Shown: in pieces, positions 46,700-56,400 of the stretch
Layout: each line of letters starts with the position of its first letter
Position numbering within the stretch: the stretch's first letter is position 1
DNA from: Fundidesulfovibrio soli
GTDB lineage: Bacteria > Desulfobacterota > Desulfovibrionia > Desulfovibrionales > Desulfovibrionaceae
NCBI RefSeq assembly: GCF_022808695.1
Contig: NZ_JAKZKW010000005.1
Span: 62,001 to 126,000 of the forward strand
Direction: 5' to 3'
DNA length: 64,000 nucleotides
Position numbers and translations under genes: made by a program
Notes under the pieces: generated by a model
Told to the model about the DNA's origin: nothing
What the model saw: the letters and a program-made list of their open reading frames with translations, nothing else
Databases searched by the model: none

Positions 46700-49600
46700 A
46701 TGCCGGGAATCGCTGAAAGCCACGTGGAAGAAGCCTCGCTGACATGGCTCCAAGAGCTGGGGTATTCCGTTGATTTCGGACCGGATATCTGCCCCGACGG
46801 TTCCCGGCCAGAACGTGTCGGCTACGACCAAGTAGTCCTCCAAGAGCGACTTTCGGAATCCATTCGCCGGATTAACCCACATCTTCCTGCCGACACTATC
46901 GAAGAGGTCATTCGGAGGATATCCCAAAGCGAAACTCCTTCCCTGGTGGAAGAGAACCGCCGCTTGCACCGGATGGTCGTCGAGGGCGCGGACGTAGAGA
47001 TTGCACGCGAAGATGGAACCATAGGCGGCGACAAGGTTCGCCTCATCGACTTCGAATCTCCCGAGAACAATGATTGGCTTGCGGTGAATCAGTTCACAGT
47101 GATCGAGGGGAAGGTGAATCGCCGTCCTGATGTGGTGGTTTTTATCAACGGCCTGCCCGTGGCGGTCATTGAGCTAAAGAACCCCGGCACCGAGAATGCC
47201 ACCTTGGAGAGCGCCTACAACCAGCTACAGACCTACAAGGATCAGATTTCTTCGTTGTTTCGTACCAACGCGGTTCTGGTCGCCTCGGACGGACTCCAGG
47301 CCCGCATAGGCTCCCTGACGGCCAACCAGGAACGTTTCATGCCCTGGCGCACCACTGACGGGAAGGACGTGGCCCCGAAGGGCCACCCAGAATTGAGTGT
47401 GCTCATCGAGGGTGTTTTCGAGAAGCGCAGGCTCCTGGACCTCATTCGGGACTTCACGGTGTTTGGCGACACCGGGGCCGGAGTGGTCAAGATCGTGGCC
47501 GGATACCATCAGTACCATGCCGTTAAGCATGCCGTTGAGAGCACCGTCGCGGCCACCTCCCCCAAGGGAGATAGGAAGATCGGCGTCATCTGGCATACAC
47601 AGGGGTCGGGAAAGAGCCTCCTGATGGCGTTTTATGCCGGACAGCTGGTTCGGCGGCAGGAGCTGGAGAATCCGACGATTTTGGTCATCACCGACCGAAA
47701 CGACCTGGACGACCAGCTTTTCAACACCTTCTCCATGTGCCGGGAGATCATCAGGCAGACGCCGGTCCAAGCCAACAGCCGCGACGAATTGCAGAAGCTC
47801 TTGAACAGGGCTTCCGGCGGCGTCATCTTCACAACCATTCAGAAGTTTTTTCCGGAGAAGGGCGAGGCGGAGTACCCGCTGCTGACCGAAAGACGCAACG
47901 TGGTGGTCATCGCCGATGAGGCCCATCGAAGCCAGTACGGGTTCAAGGCACGAGTTGCCCAGAAGTCCGGAGAGATGGCCTATGGGTTCGCCAAGTACAT
48001 CCGCGATGCTCTGCCCAATGCTTCATTCATAGGATTCACCGGGACGCCCATTGAGCAGGATGACGTGAACACACCTGCGGTTTTTGGCGACTACATCGAT
48101 ATCTACGACATCAGTCGAGCCGTTGATGACGGGGCCACCGTCCCTCTCTATTATGAAAGCCGCTTAGCCCGGATCGAGCTGCCCGAGGAAGAGAAACCCC
48201 GGATAGACGCTGAGATCGCGGAACTCACTGAAGATGACGCCTTGAGCGAACAAGAACGGCTCAAGCGCAAATGGGCCACGGTGGAATCCTTGGTCGGCGC
48301 ACAGAAACGGTTGAAGTTGGTCGCCCAAGACCTGGTTCGGCACTTTGAGGATCGCGTGGCCGCCATGGACGGCAAGGCCATGATGGTCTGCATGAGTCGG
48401 CGCATTTGCGTGGCCCTATATAACGAACTCGTGGCATTGAGGCCGGAGTGGCATGGCGAGGATGACAATTTCGGTGCGATCAAGGTGGTGATGACCGGCT
48501 CCGCCTCGGACCCGAAAGAGTGGCAGGCCCACATAGGGAACAAGAGCCGCCGAGATTTGCTCGCTAAACGGGCAAAGGACCCTAATGATCCGTTGAAGCT
48601 CATCCTGGTTCGGGACATGTGGCTGACCGGGTTCGATGCGCCTTCGATGCATACCATGTATGTGGACAAGCCCATGAAGGGCCATGGTCTCATGCAGGCG
48701 ATAGCCCGCGTTAACCGGGTATTTCGGGACAAACCAGCCGGGCTCATCGTGGACTATATCGGGATCGGCCAGAATCTGAAGAATGCCTTGGGACAGTATT
48801 CGGACTCTGATCGTAGGCAGGCCGGGATTGATGAGGCAGAAGCCGTTGCGGTCATGATCGAGAAGTTCGAGGTGGTGAAGGCCATGTTCCACGGCTTTGA
48901 CTACCAAAAGGGGCTTTTCGGAACTCCACATGAACGATTGCTGGCCTTGGCTGGCGCAATCGAGTGGATTTTGGATAAGCAGAACAAGGCGGCGGCCAAG
49001 GAAAAGACAGAGGACGCCAAGAAGCTTGCTAACCGCCGGTTTCAAGACGCGGTTCTCGCTCTATCCAAGGCGTTTGCCCTGGCTGGGGCCAGTGATGAGG
49101 CGCGGGCTATCCGTGACGAGGTAGGCTTCTTCCAGACAGTACGAGTGGCACTGGTTAAGTCGGTTCCGGGCTCAGGCGTATCTGCCACCAACAAGGAGTT
49201 CGCGATCCAGCAAATAGTGAATCGGGCCGTTGTTTCCACGGATATCGTGGACATCCTCGCTGCTGCGGGCCTGACCTCGCCGGACATCTCGATCTTTTCT
49301 GATGAGTTCTTGGCCGAAGTTCAGCAGATGGAGAAAAAGAACCTCGCGCTGGAGGGCCTGAAAAAACTACTCAATGACGAGATTCGGTCCCGAAGCCGGT
49401 CGAACATTGTTGAGACCAAGAAATTCTCCGAGTGCCTGGAGCAGGCGATCAAGCGCTACCATAACAATGCGATCAGCACGGTAGAAGTGATTCAGGAACT
49501 CATCGAGTTGGCCCGGGAGATACGGGAGGCGAGAAAGCGCGGAGAGGAATCTGGATTAAGCGACGAAGAGATCGCCTTCTACGACGCCCTGGCAGAAAAC

Positions 49601-49840
49601 CAGAGCGCCATGGAAGTGATGGGGGATGCCTCGTTGAAAGTCATCGCTCATGAACTCATGACAACCCTGAAGAAGAGCGTGACCATCGACTGGGTCCACA
49701 AGGCCAGCGCCAGGGCAAAGATGCGGGTCTTGGTCAAGCGTATCCTTCGAAAATACGGATATCCGCCAGACCTTCAGGACGCCGCTATCCAAACAGTACT
49801 TCAGCAGGCCGAGGTCTTGTCGGCGCAGTGGGCGGCGTGA
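46700..49840 (+). CDS. hsdR: Type I restriction endonuclease subunit
   Basis: HsdR cuts DNA after ATP-driven translocation. The 1046-residue protein has an N-terminal nuclease domain with [19 protein letters not shown] (PD-D/E-x-K), the helicase motif [14 protein letters not shown], the DEAH-type [29 protein letters not shown] and motif VI-like [17 protein letters not shown]. All usual catalytic motifs are intact. It is the last gene of the operon hsdM-hsdS-44056-44930-hsdR. Composition is moderate GC, lower than the core genome. Confidence 0.97.
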   Translation: MPGIAESHVEEASLTWLQELGYSVDFGPDICPDGSRPERVGYDQVVLQERLSESIRRINPHLPADTIEEVIRRISQSETPSLVEENRRLHRMVVEGADVEIAREDGTIGGDKVRLIDFESPENNDWLAVNQFTVIEGKVNRRPDVVVFINGLPVAVIELKNPGTENATLESAYNQLQTYKDQISSLFRTNAVLVASDGLQARIGSLTANQERFMPWRTTDGKDVAPKGHPELSVLIEGVFEKRRLLDLIRDFTVFGDTGAGVVKIVAGYHQYHAVKHAVESTVAATSPKGDRKIGVIWHTQGSGKSLLMAFYAGQLVRRQELENPTILVITDRNDLDDQLFNTFSMCREIIRQTPVQANSRDELQKLLNRASGGVIFTTIQKFFPEKGEAEYPLLTERRNVVVIADEAHRSQYGFKARVAQKSGEMAYGFAKYIRDALPNASFIGFTGTPIEQDDVNTPAVFGDYIDIYDISRAVDDGATVPLYYESRLARIELPEEEKPRIDAEIAELTEDDALSEQERLKRKWATVESLVGAQKRLKLVAQDLVRHFEDRVAAMDGKAMMVCMSRRICVALYNELVALRPEWHGEDDNFGAIKVVMTGSASDPKEWQAHIGNKSRRDLLAKRAKDPNDPLKLILVRDMWLTGFDAPSMHTMYVDKPMKGHGLMQAIARVNRVFRDKPAGLIVDYIGIGQNLKNALGQYSDSDRRQAGIDEAEAVAVMIEKFEVVKAMFHGFDYQKGLFGTPHERLLALAGAIEWILDKQNKAAAKEKTEDAKKLANRRFQDAVLALSKAFALAGASDEARAIRDEVGFFQTVRVALVKSVPGSGVSATNKEFAIQQIVNRAVVSTDIVDILAAAGLTSPDISIFSDEFLAEVQQMEKKNLALEGLKKLLNDEIRSRSRSNIVETKKFSECLEQAIKRYHNNAISTVEVIQELIELAREIREARKRGEESGLSDEEIAFYDALAENQSAMEVMGDASLKVIAHELMTTLKKSVTIDWVHKASARAKMRVLVKRILRKYGYPPDLQDAAIQTVLQQAEVLSAQWAA

Positions 49841-50592
49841 CCGCAAAAGCTGTCGTTACGCACGTATAGGTGGTATTGCCGGGGACCTTGCCGCTGCCTA
49901 TTGGTCAGCTTCGTGCGATTCCGATCTTTTTTTGGAAAAAAACCCCAGCACCCTCTCGACATCCGTCCTGGGTTGGTTATATGGCTCCTTCGAGCGCTGT
50001 TGATAAGGTTCTTTGACAAGGCCACGGCGGGTGTTGCGCCCCTGCCAATCGGCAGGGTACCGCCCTGCCGAGAACTGGCACCGCCTCAAAGCGGCGAAAG
50101 TGTGATGCGACTCACCCCTTTGTCATAGCAATTATGCTGAAGAGAGGCCGCTGTCTTTTGCTCGCTGCGAGTTGCACGCGTTAGGTCAAGCTTCTTGTTC
50201 TCAACACGTCCTTTTGGTTTCGCTTTTTCGCAGGAATTCACTGCCCGTTACATGCTACTTTTCAAAGATCTGCCGACGCTTCACACCTCTTAGTGGCGAA
50301 TCAGCCACACATTATCCAAACAAAATTGTTCATTTCGCGACCACTGTTTCCTTGATCTGCATCACCGCACAGCGCGCGTAAGTTTTTATTGTACGCTTGC
50401 GCTTGTCGCTGTTTTACTTCTCAACCAGAAGAAGTGTCCCCAACACCCTCTGTGCGGCTTCCACACCTGACAAGCGGAAGCTGGAATTCCTTCACCGAGG
50501 AGAAATCATTCTCCCTACACGTCGACATGAGGCATGTGGCACGATCCACTGTGGGTCGCGCCTAAAAACATAATGAGAACAGGAGCTAGCCG
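49841..50592. other. Non-coding region after the restriction operon
   Basis: No gene is recognised in 752 bp. A hairpin CCCTGCC-AATC-GGCAGGG lies at 50040-50057 and the same CCCTGCC recurs at 50063-50069. An AGGAG at 50581 serves the next gene. The sequence has mixed composition and short T-runs; it may include the joint between two mobile elements. Confidence 0.4.
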
Positions 50593-51294
50593 ATGGCTAC
50601 AAAGATTTCGTGGACTGATGATACCTGGAACCCCGTCACAGGATGCACGAAGCACAGTGCCGGGTGTGACAACTGCTACGCGGAGCGTATGGCCCCGCGT
50701 TTGAGAGGCATGGCAAACCAGAATGGGAAGTACCGGAACGGTTTTGAAGTGACCTGCCACCCCGAGGTTCTCTCGAAACCGCAGAGGAGCCACGTAAGGC
50801 GCATGTTTGTAAACAGCATGAGCGACCTCTTCCATAAGGATGTCTCGCTGTCGTTCATCACCCAGGTATTTGAAGTCATGGGGCAGGTGCCAGCGATAAC
50901 ATTCCAGATCCTGACGAAACGCGCGGAGCGCTTGGTGGAATTGGCTCCTCAACTTACTTGGCACCCAAATGTTTGGATGGGGGTCACGATTGAGGCCGAC
51001 GACTACACCTTCCGTGCCGACTTGCTGAAGCAGACTGCGGCAGCGGTCAAATTCGTTTCACTTGAACCCTTGCTGGGTCCCTTGCCAAGTCTTGATGTCG
51101 CTGGCTTGGACTGGGTGATCGTTGGCGGAGAAACCGGACCCGGAGCAAGGCCGATGCTTGAGCCCTGGGTGCTGGACATCCGTGATCGCGTTGTCAGCGC
51201 AGGCATCCCGTTCTTCTTCAAGCAATGGGGCGGCCGTGGCAACAAGACACGTGGAAAGATGCTCCAGGGAAAGCTCTGGCACCAGTTCCCGTAG
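50593..51294 (+). CDS. DUF5131 (phage Gp37/Gp68) family protein
   Basis: The 233-residue protein starts with the hallmark KISWTDDTWNPVTGCTKHSA and the three-cysteine pattern CTKHSAGCDNCYAERM (near residue 18-34), typical of phage Gp37/Gp68 proteins that are related to radical SAM enzymes. Later parts (QILTKRAERL, FVSLEPLLGPLP, WVIVGGETGPGARPM) also match. Such proteins are carried by phages and integrative elements; a three-Cys-motif partner (TcmP) is often adjacent but is not seen here. Start at 50593 follows AGGAGC. Confidence 0.88.
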   Translation: MATKISWTDDTWNPVTGCTKHSAGCDNCYAERMAPRLRGMANQNGKYRNGFEVTCHPEVLSKPQRSHVRRMFVNSMSDLFHKDVSLSFITQVFEVMGQVPAITFQILTKRAERLVELAPQLTWHPNVWMGVTIEADDYTFRADLLKQTAAAVKFVSLEPLLGPLPSLDVAGLDWVIVGGETGPGARPMLEPWVLDIRDRVVSAGIPFFFKQWGGRGNKTRGKMLQGKLWHQFP

Positions 51295-51379
51295 ACGGCC
51301 TGAGGAATGCGGTTCTTCCGTTTGATCGATGATGAGGCAGGAGCACAGTACGAATAACCTTCTAACAGGAGTGATCACC

Positions 51380-51643
51380 ATGAAAATGTTATCGGTTAAG
51401 AACCCAGATTTGGGCAAGCTTACTAATGATGCTCGCGTGTTTCGGGCAATTGCAGGCGCGAGTAACAACCAGATGAAGTCCATCATGGAAGACGTCCTTG
51501 TCATCCAGGATCTCCAGGAGTGCATCGAAACGCGCATGGCAGTTATGGTCTCCAAGGTCGTTTCCGCGATGGACTACGGCAATGCGTTGGAGGAAGGACT
51601 CGGCAAGACGGTCGAGACTAATGCTGGGTCCATCAAGGGCTAA
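51380..51643 (+). CDS. Small protein of unknown function
   Basis: The 87-residue product is predicted mostly helical (MKMLSVKNPDLGKLTNDARV at the start) with no motif recognised. The ATG at 51380 has ACAGGAG at the proper distance; an in-frame upstream ATG at 51329 has no such site. It is 2 bp before the next small gene, so the two are cotranscribed with the ATPase. Confidence 0.6.
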   Translation: MKMLSVKNPDLGKLTNDARVFRAIAGASNNQMKSIMEDVLVIQDLQECIETRMAVMVSKVVSAMDYGNALEEGLGKTVETNAGSIKG

Positions 51644-51645
51644 CC

Positions 51646-51879
51646 ATGTACGCTGTCCTCTCCGAAGTCGACCACGTCCACGGCATCCCCGTGGACATTA
51701 TACATACCATTATCCGTTGCAACGGACTCCCACATTATTTGTTTGCTGGCCAAACGGCCGTCTTGGTCTCTGATGTCGTCGAGTACGTAGAAGCCCACAA
51801 GCTTGTTCCATCTGGCACTACCCTCGATGAGAACGGCGATCTTGAGATTTGTTATAACTATTCTCACCCCATTAAATAA
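51646..51879 (+). CDS. Small protein of unknown function
   Basis: The 77-residue product contains mixed strand and helix (MYAVLSEVDHVHGIPVDI) and no recognised motif. It begins 2 bp after the preceding gene and ends 11 bp before a terminator-like hairpin, with the ATPase gene immediately beyond. Confidence 0.55.
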   Translation: MYAVLSEVDHVHGIPVDIIHTIIRCNGLPHYLFAGQTAVLVSDVVEYVEAHKLVPSGTTLDENGDLEICYNYSHPIK

Positions 51880-51890
51880 TTAGGAAACCA

Positions 51891-51916
51891 GGGGGAGGCC
51901 AACGCCTCCCCCTTTT
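51891..51916 (+). terminator. Terminator-like hairpin directly before the ATPase gene
   Basis: GGGGGAGGC (51891-51899) pairs perfectly with GCCTCCCCC (51904-51912), loop CAAC, then TTTT. The GGAG ribosome binding site and ATG of the ATPase gene begin only a few bases later, so this hairpin could attenuate its transcription or mask nothing but end the upstream transcript. Confidence 0.8.
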
Positions 51917-51926
51917 GGAGCATACC

Positions 51927-54083
51927 ATGGCCAGAAAAACTTCAACATCGCAAGCGTTTGATACAATCATGAAGGGTATCAAGCTTTTCCCGGATAGGTC
52001 TGGAATGGTCTACGCGAAAGCGTCTGTTCATAATGCAACAGCGTTCATGGACGTTAACGGCGAACAATTTGAGAATTTTCTCAACGCCGAGCTGTATGCT
52101 GCAACGTCGGAATTCCCAGCCCCCACATCGGTCAAGTCTGCAATACGGATCGCCACCTACCTGGGTAAAGCGAATCCCCCTGAAGACGTGTTCCTTCGCT
52201 TCGGCGTGTTGAACAATGTCCACATGCTGGACCTCAGAAACAGTCTTGGTATGGTGGCAGAGATCTCCCCCACTGGATGGACGCTCACTACTACCCCACG
52301 TGTCAACTTCCTCCGCCTCGATGGCGGACTCGAGATCGCCGCGCCTTCACCTTCTGGAAATTACCTGCAAATCCTGGACTACTTGAATCTCGACGAGGAT
52401 GGTAAGTTGCTCACCTTACCCAGCATGCCACTGCTGATGATGGTCAACCTCGAACGTCCCATCATTCAGTTCATCGGCAATGAAGGGTCAGGTAAATCTA
52501 CCGTGGCCAAACGCTTTCGGAAGCTGATGGACCCTGCATGTCCTGAGGTCAACGACGCAAAGGCGGATAAGCGTGAACTTGCTCTGCTGCTCAACGATAA
52601 TGCGATGCCTGTCCTGGACAATCTCACATACCTTCCGAAATTCGTGAGTGACTTCTACTGTGCAGCGTTCTCAGGAGGAGGCGTACAGTTCCGGGCTCAC
52701 TATACCAACGCCGGAGTCTACCGCTTGCACTACAGGAGGGGGGTAGTCATCACCGCCATGGAGTTGCCGACGCTGGCCCGCGATTTCCTTGATCGCTCAA
52801 TTATTGTGGATATGAATCGCGTGCAGGTCTTCGAAGAGGGTTCAGGGGAATGCCTTGAGGCCATGTTCGAGCTGGATCGTCCGAAGATTTTGGGGGGCAT
52901 GCTTGATATCTTGGTCGAGGCCAAGAAAATGCTTACGAAAGTGACGGTGAAGAACCTTCCCCGCTTTACGGACTTTGCCCGCTACGGTGCTGCGATTGCG
53001 GAAATATTGGGCTATGGCGGTCAACGGTATGTCGACGCGATACGTGCTTCGAAGCAGGGTCCTACTCAACAAGCTCGGGCCAACGCTGACCCCGTTGTCG
53101 CGGCGTTCATGGCATTGGCGAAGTCTGGGGTACGCTTCTCTGGGGGCAGCGCGGATCTGCTCTCCGCATTAGGTAGGTACAAACCCCGCAGCATCTCGGG
53201 CCGCACGAAATGGCCGGAGAGTGCAGACCAGCTCGGCAAGGCCATCTCCCGCGTAAAGGATGAACTCGCAGAGTGGGATGTCTTCCTGGAGACCAAGAAC
53301 TCCAAGAAGGGCAGGCGTTATACTGTTGAATATGTACCGCCAGCGCCAGAGGCCGATAATATCGAGGCAACCGAGACCGGCGAGGGTGATGCCCAACAGC
53401 CTCAAAGGCTCGAGATTGTAAACCCGGTCACGGGCGAGGTCACATGCCCCCCCGCGCCGATGCCTTGGGAATCGCCTGAATCGCCTGACTACGTCCCACC
53501 GGCCCCATTCGGTCCTGAGGTGTCTTCGGCGGTCCTGGATGCCTTCTTCGTCGACGGCCTTAGCTTTGAAGCATCGTTGGGTCGGAACCATGTCCCAATG
53601 GCCCCCTTTGCTGTCGTGTCCACTCGCGAACGTCCAACCACTGATGACGTCTGGAGCTACGAGGAGGTTCAGACTACCTATGCCCAACAGACTCATCCGG
53701 GGTCCGGGAGCGATGAGCCTTTACCCACGGGCACAGCGGTACCAGATAACACCCCTACCGCTGAAAATGGCGGAGTGATGTGCAAGGGGTGTATGTACTA
53801 CGATGGCCGCAAACAGGCCTGCTACGATAAGGGCGAGAACGTGCCGATTTCAAGTCCATTTGTGTTTCGTTTCTGCGGAAGGCACCTCAGCACTGATACA
53901 TATGACAGGGAAGAGGCGGAGAGGAAGCTCGCTGAAGCTGAGATTGCTCATCAGAAGAACGTGCAGGACCTTCGGGGTCAGCTTGCTGAGGCTGAAGAGA
54001 GCCTCCGTCTTGCACTGATGACCGAAGAGGAAAGGCGTGCAGAAATTGATGCGTCGTTCGGTTCTGACGGGATCGACTTTTGA
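51927..54083 (+). CDS. P-loop ATPase of the mobile-element helicase/primase type
   Basis: The 718-residue protein has a central ATPase domain with GNEGSGKST (Gly184) and a downstream acidic and Asn-containing segment (MPVLDNLTYLPKFVSDFYCA, SGGGVQFRAHY, VVITAMELPTLARDFLDRSI). This matches the AAA/SF3-like ATPases found in integrative elements and satellites, where they unwind the element origin. The C-terminus has a Pro-rich linker and a cysteine cluster (CKGCMYYDG, then CYDKGENV and FCGRHL) that probably binds zinc, and ends in a coiled coil. It lies next to iteron-like repeats. The ATG at 51927 follows TTTTGGAG. Confidence 0.75.
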   Translation: MARKTSTSQAFDTIMKGIKLFPDRSGMVYAKASVHNATAFMDVNGEQFENFLNAELYAATSEFPAPTSVKSAIRIATYLGKANPPEDVFLRFGVLNNVHMLDLRNSLGMVAEISPTGWTLTTTPRVNFLRLDGGLEIAAPSPSGNYLQILDYLNLDEDGKLLTLPSMPLLMMVNLERPIIQFIGNEGSGKSTVAKRFRKLMDPACPEVNDAKADKRELALLLNDNAMPVLDNLTYLPKFVSDFYCAAFSGGGVQFRAHYTNAGVYRLHYRRGVVITAMELPTLARDFLDRSIIVDMNRVQVFEEGSGECLEAMFELDRPKILGGMLDILVEAKKMLTKVTVKNLPRFTDFARYGAAIAEILGYGGQRYVDAIRASKQGPTQQARANADPVVAAFMALAKSGVRFSGGSADLLSALGRYKPRSISGRTKWPESADQLGKAISRVKDELAEWDVFLETKNSKKGRRYTVEYVPPAPEADNIEATETGEGDAQQPQRLEIVNPVTGEVTCPPAPMPWESPESPDYVPPAPFGPEVSSAVLDAFFVDGLSFEASLGRNHVPMAPFAVVSTRERPTTDDVWSYEEVQTTYAQQTHPGSGSDEPLPTGTAVPDNTPTAENGGVMCKGCMYYDGRKQACYDKGENVPISSPFVFRFCGRHLSTDTYDREEAERKLAEAEIAHQKNVQDLRGQLAEAEESLRLALMTEEERRAEIDASFGSDGIDF

Positions 54084-54138
54084 TGGTTATCCTGGCTTCG
54101 CAATGTGAGTGACCATCTGAAGCCTTATGCTGTCCCAT

Positions 54139-54158
54139 GGGGGGAGCCTTCTCCCCCC
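54139..54158 (+). repeat. G6AG/CTC6 hairpin after the ATPase gene
   Basis: GGGGGGAG (54139-54146) and CTCCCCCC (54151-54158) pair around CCTT. No T-run follows, so termination is uncertain. Confidence 0.6.
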
Positions 54159-54186
54159 CCCTCTGGGATGCCAGTGGACCGGTGTG

Positions 54187-54350
54187 GGTTACCACCCTTC
54201 ACCCAGTTTAAGTGTCTAACATATTGAAATATGTAAATAAATTTACGAGGTGGAGGGTGAAGGATGAACAATGGGATTTATTATTTTATTCAAAATAAAT
54301 ATATAATATAAAATTCAACCCTTCACCCTTCACCCTTCACCGTCCACCCT
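54187..54350. repeat. CCCTTCA iteron cluster
   Basis: Three exact tandem units CCCTTCA lie at 54319-54325, 54326-54332 and 54333-54339, with a degenerate fourth (CCGTCCA). ACCACCCTTCACCCA at 54191-54205 contains the same core, and GGTGGAGGGTGAAGGA at 54249-54264 is its inverted relative. Between them lies an AT-rich stretch (54265-54318) that is almost only A and T. Confidence 0.7.
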
Positions 54351-55259
54351 GTAAAAATGAAATTCTATGTTAACACTCCACGTAATGTTATGGATTCTAA
54401 CAATTTAATCTTGAAGAGTGGTTCTATTGTTTGACTCTGACTACTAGGACAACTAATCTGGATACAATACTACGAACGAGTTCAATCTGACGACTTGATC
54501 AATATTTATGTAGTTATCAAAAATTCAGACGAAATTTGTATGGCTCGGATTTCCATGTTTTGATAGCAATAATTTTGTTAGTCTTGCCAAGTCTATCATG
54601 GCTGTATATTCTCAGGTTATATAGACAAATTATAATACCATACAATCTTGATTTTGCTTAACAAATCTTTCAAGAATATATTTTCAATAATACAGGTTCA
54701 ATTGCTATGGGGGCCTTAATATTTGTCAACGTCAAATGCCACTGCTTTGTGGACGTAGTCTTTAAGATTGCGAGGTCAAAAAATACTGTAGTCTTTAGAT
54801 GTAATAATAACTGATCGTTTCCATCGAATCAATATTCTGAAGATGAGCCTACTTGGTACTGCGCAAACAGGCCAGGGGAATTGGCTGAGACCTGCGAGAC
54901 AGCCCGTAACATTCTGCTTAGGTAGATTGTGAAGCCAAGGTGGCGCACGCGTAGAGCGATGCTCATAGCAAGCAGAAGTTCAATATACGACACGTGTGTA
55001 TGCGATTAGGAGCAGGATGTTTCTGAAGAACGATGACAAAGAACGAAGGGAAGTGATATATCAGTTCCGCGTGCAAACCATTTGGGAGCTCTTCTGGAAG
55101 AGGGTTCAATGATTATCACGGCTGCGTTTCGTAAGGAAACATCGTAAAGTGTGCAAGGAGATATATTGAGAGATTTTGCCGCGCAAGAATCAATCAATAT
55201 TGCAATTCAATAACAACAAACAAAATTAACAATAATCATTAAGCACATTTTACGATTTC

Positions 55260-55437
55260 GCCGGATTCGGGAAAACCGAACATCCGGTGGAGACGGGCGC
55301 TGAGACTGGTGACAGGTTCTTCGACCCTATCTTGAAGCACCCAGTCGGGTCAGAACATCTATTCTGGCCTAGCTGGGTGCTTTGAGGGCCTGTATCTCAG
55401 GAGGCTGACCGCATCTGCGGCTGGCCTCCTTTTTTTG
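55260..55437 (+). ncRNA. Candidate structured small RNA with terminator
   Basis: In the middle of AT-rich DNA a GC-rich block contains a two-part stem: GCACCCAG (55337-55344) with CTGGGTGC (55373-55380), and inside it GGTCAGAA (55348-55355) with TTCTGGCC (55362-55369, one G-U). It is followed by a strong terminator (55399-55437, seven T). No ORF covers it. This fits an independently transcribed small RNA, function unknown; upstream limits are uncertain. Confidence 0.55.
55399..55437 (+). terminator. Rho-independent terminator
   Basis: AGGAGGC (55399-55405) with GCCTCCT (55424-55430), an inner CCGCA/TGCGG stem, then TTTTTTTG. Confidence 0.9.
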
Positions 55438-55760
55438 CGTGGATCCATCTCGCCCTGGAGGCACCGGCAGAGATCCCCACCGCCCAATTCCCATCCCGGG
55501 GGGAGCCCTTCCCCAAAACGGCCCCCTACCGCTCCCAACTGGACCGAGCCAGGGTTTCCCTTCCCCCGTGACCTTGGACCCAGGAGGGGGCAAATATGGC
55601 CCAAAGACTGAATTTGAGGACCGTGAGTGGGCTCAATTCTGATGAAATCGTCGTTTTTTGCGCGTTTTTTTTGCTGTTTTTGCGGCTAATAATGTATTTT
55701 CGACGCAATTATAGAGAAATATGGTGATCAATTACCAAACATCATTACATGGAGAATGTT
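55438..55760. other. GC-rich to AT-rich spacer before the small regulator
   Basis: A Pro/Gly-rich open frame (55439-55642) exists but has no ribosome binding site or homologous look, so I do not call it. The last 100 bp are AT-rich and probably hold the promoter of the next gene. Confidence 0.4.
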
Positions 55761-56123
55761 ATGGCAAAGAAGAAGAACCAAGACGGAAGTGAAGGTTCAT
55801 CCGGCATCCCTGAATCCAGGTACAATGCCAGAGTTCTTCGTGAACTCATCAACGCTGGCGACAGTGCCACTGAGATCATGGAGAAGCTGAACATTCGGCA
55901 CAAGCAGACTTTGAGGCAACACGTTCTCAAGCTTATCAGCGATGATAAGCAATACTACGAAGTTCGAGGTTTATACATGAAGTCCTCTTCAAGACCAAAG
56001 GTCAAGAAGAATGGAGTCCTCTGTATCAACCTGAGCGGCGTGAAGTTCGACGGACGTGACGTTGTCGAGGGAGACGAGTTCGTTGTGAACATCGAATCCG
56101 ACCACATAGTCTTGCGCATGTAA
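55761..56123 (+). CDS. Small DNA-binding protein (HTH plus AbrB-like C-terminus)
   Basis: The 120-residue product has an N-terminal helical region with ATEIMEKLNIRHKQTLRQHV, which looks like a helix-turn-helix, and a C-terminal beta segment (NGVLCINLSGVKFDGRDVVE, then DEFVVNIESD) resembling AbrB-type swapped-hairpin domains. It is likely a regulator of the mobile element. The ATG at 55761 has GGAGA 6 bp upstream. A strong terminator follows. Confidence 0.7.
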   Translation: MAKKKNQDGSEGSSGIPESRYNARVLRELINAGDSATEIMEKLNIRHKQTLRQHVLKLISDDKQYYEVRGLYMKSSSRPKVKKNGVLCINLSGVKFDGRDVVEGDEFVVNIESDHIVLRM

Positions 56124-56143
56124 TGATGCAATTGGAACGTTGT

Positions 56144-56175
56144 GGGTCTCGTTGAAAAACGAGGCCCTCTTTTTG
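56144..56175 (+). terminator. Rho-independent terminator
   Basis: GGGTCTCGTT (56144-56153) pairs with AACGAGGCCC (56158-56167, one G-U), followed by TCTTTTTG. Confidence 0.9.
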
Positions 56176-56327
56176 TTTTTGATGGCGAGCAGAGTTTGAA
56201 TATTGTGCAACTACATAGAGAAATCATCACAATAGGAAAGTACGTTTTGTACTAGAAACGTACTTTCCAGGCATATCTTGGGCTAAGCCTATTGATTTTA
56301 ACGAGTTACCAGGTGTTCTCTGGCAGG

Positions 56328-56372
56328 AGCCCCTGGAGCTGACGTTTTCAATGTCAGTTTCCGGGGCTTTTC
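56328..56372 (+). terminator. Probable terminator upstream of the small integrase
   Basis: AGCCCC-T-GG (56328-56336) pairs with CCGGGGCT (56361-56368) and CTGAC (56339-56343) with GTCAG (56353-56357), followed by TTCC. It lies just before the recombinase gene and could be a leader terminator or a hairpin used in regulation. Confidence 0.6.
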
Positions 56373-56400
56373 CAATTGTAAACATGCATTGGAGGTTGTG

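Larger units (their letters stand above)
54084..55250. other. AT-rich non-coding region, candidate replication origin
   Basis: No gene is recognised. After a G/C hairpin at 54139-54158 the composition falls to strongly AT-rich, with CCCTTCA iterons (54319-54339), a related copy (54191-54205) and an inverted relative (54249-54264). The order ATPase gene, iterons, AT-rich stretch is that of phage and plasmid origins. Confidence 0.5.

Noticed and set aside
54084-55250. CRISPR array in the repeat-containing AT-rich region
   Set aside because: Repeats are 7-bp tandem units without spacers of constant length.
55439-55642. Pro/Gly-rich ORF after the small RNA
   Set aside because: Biased composition, no ribosome binding site and no family resemblance.
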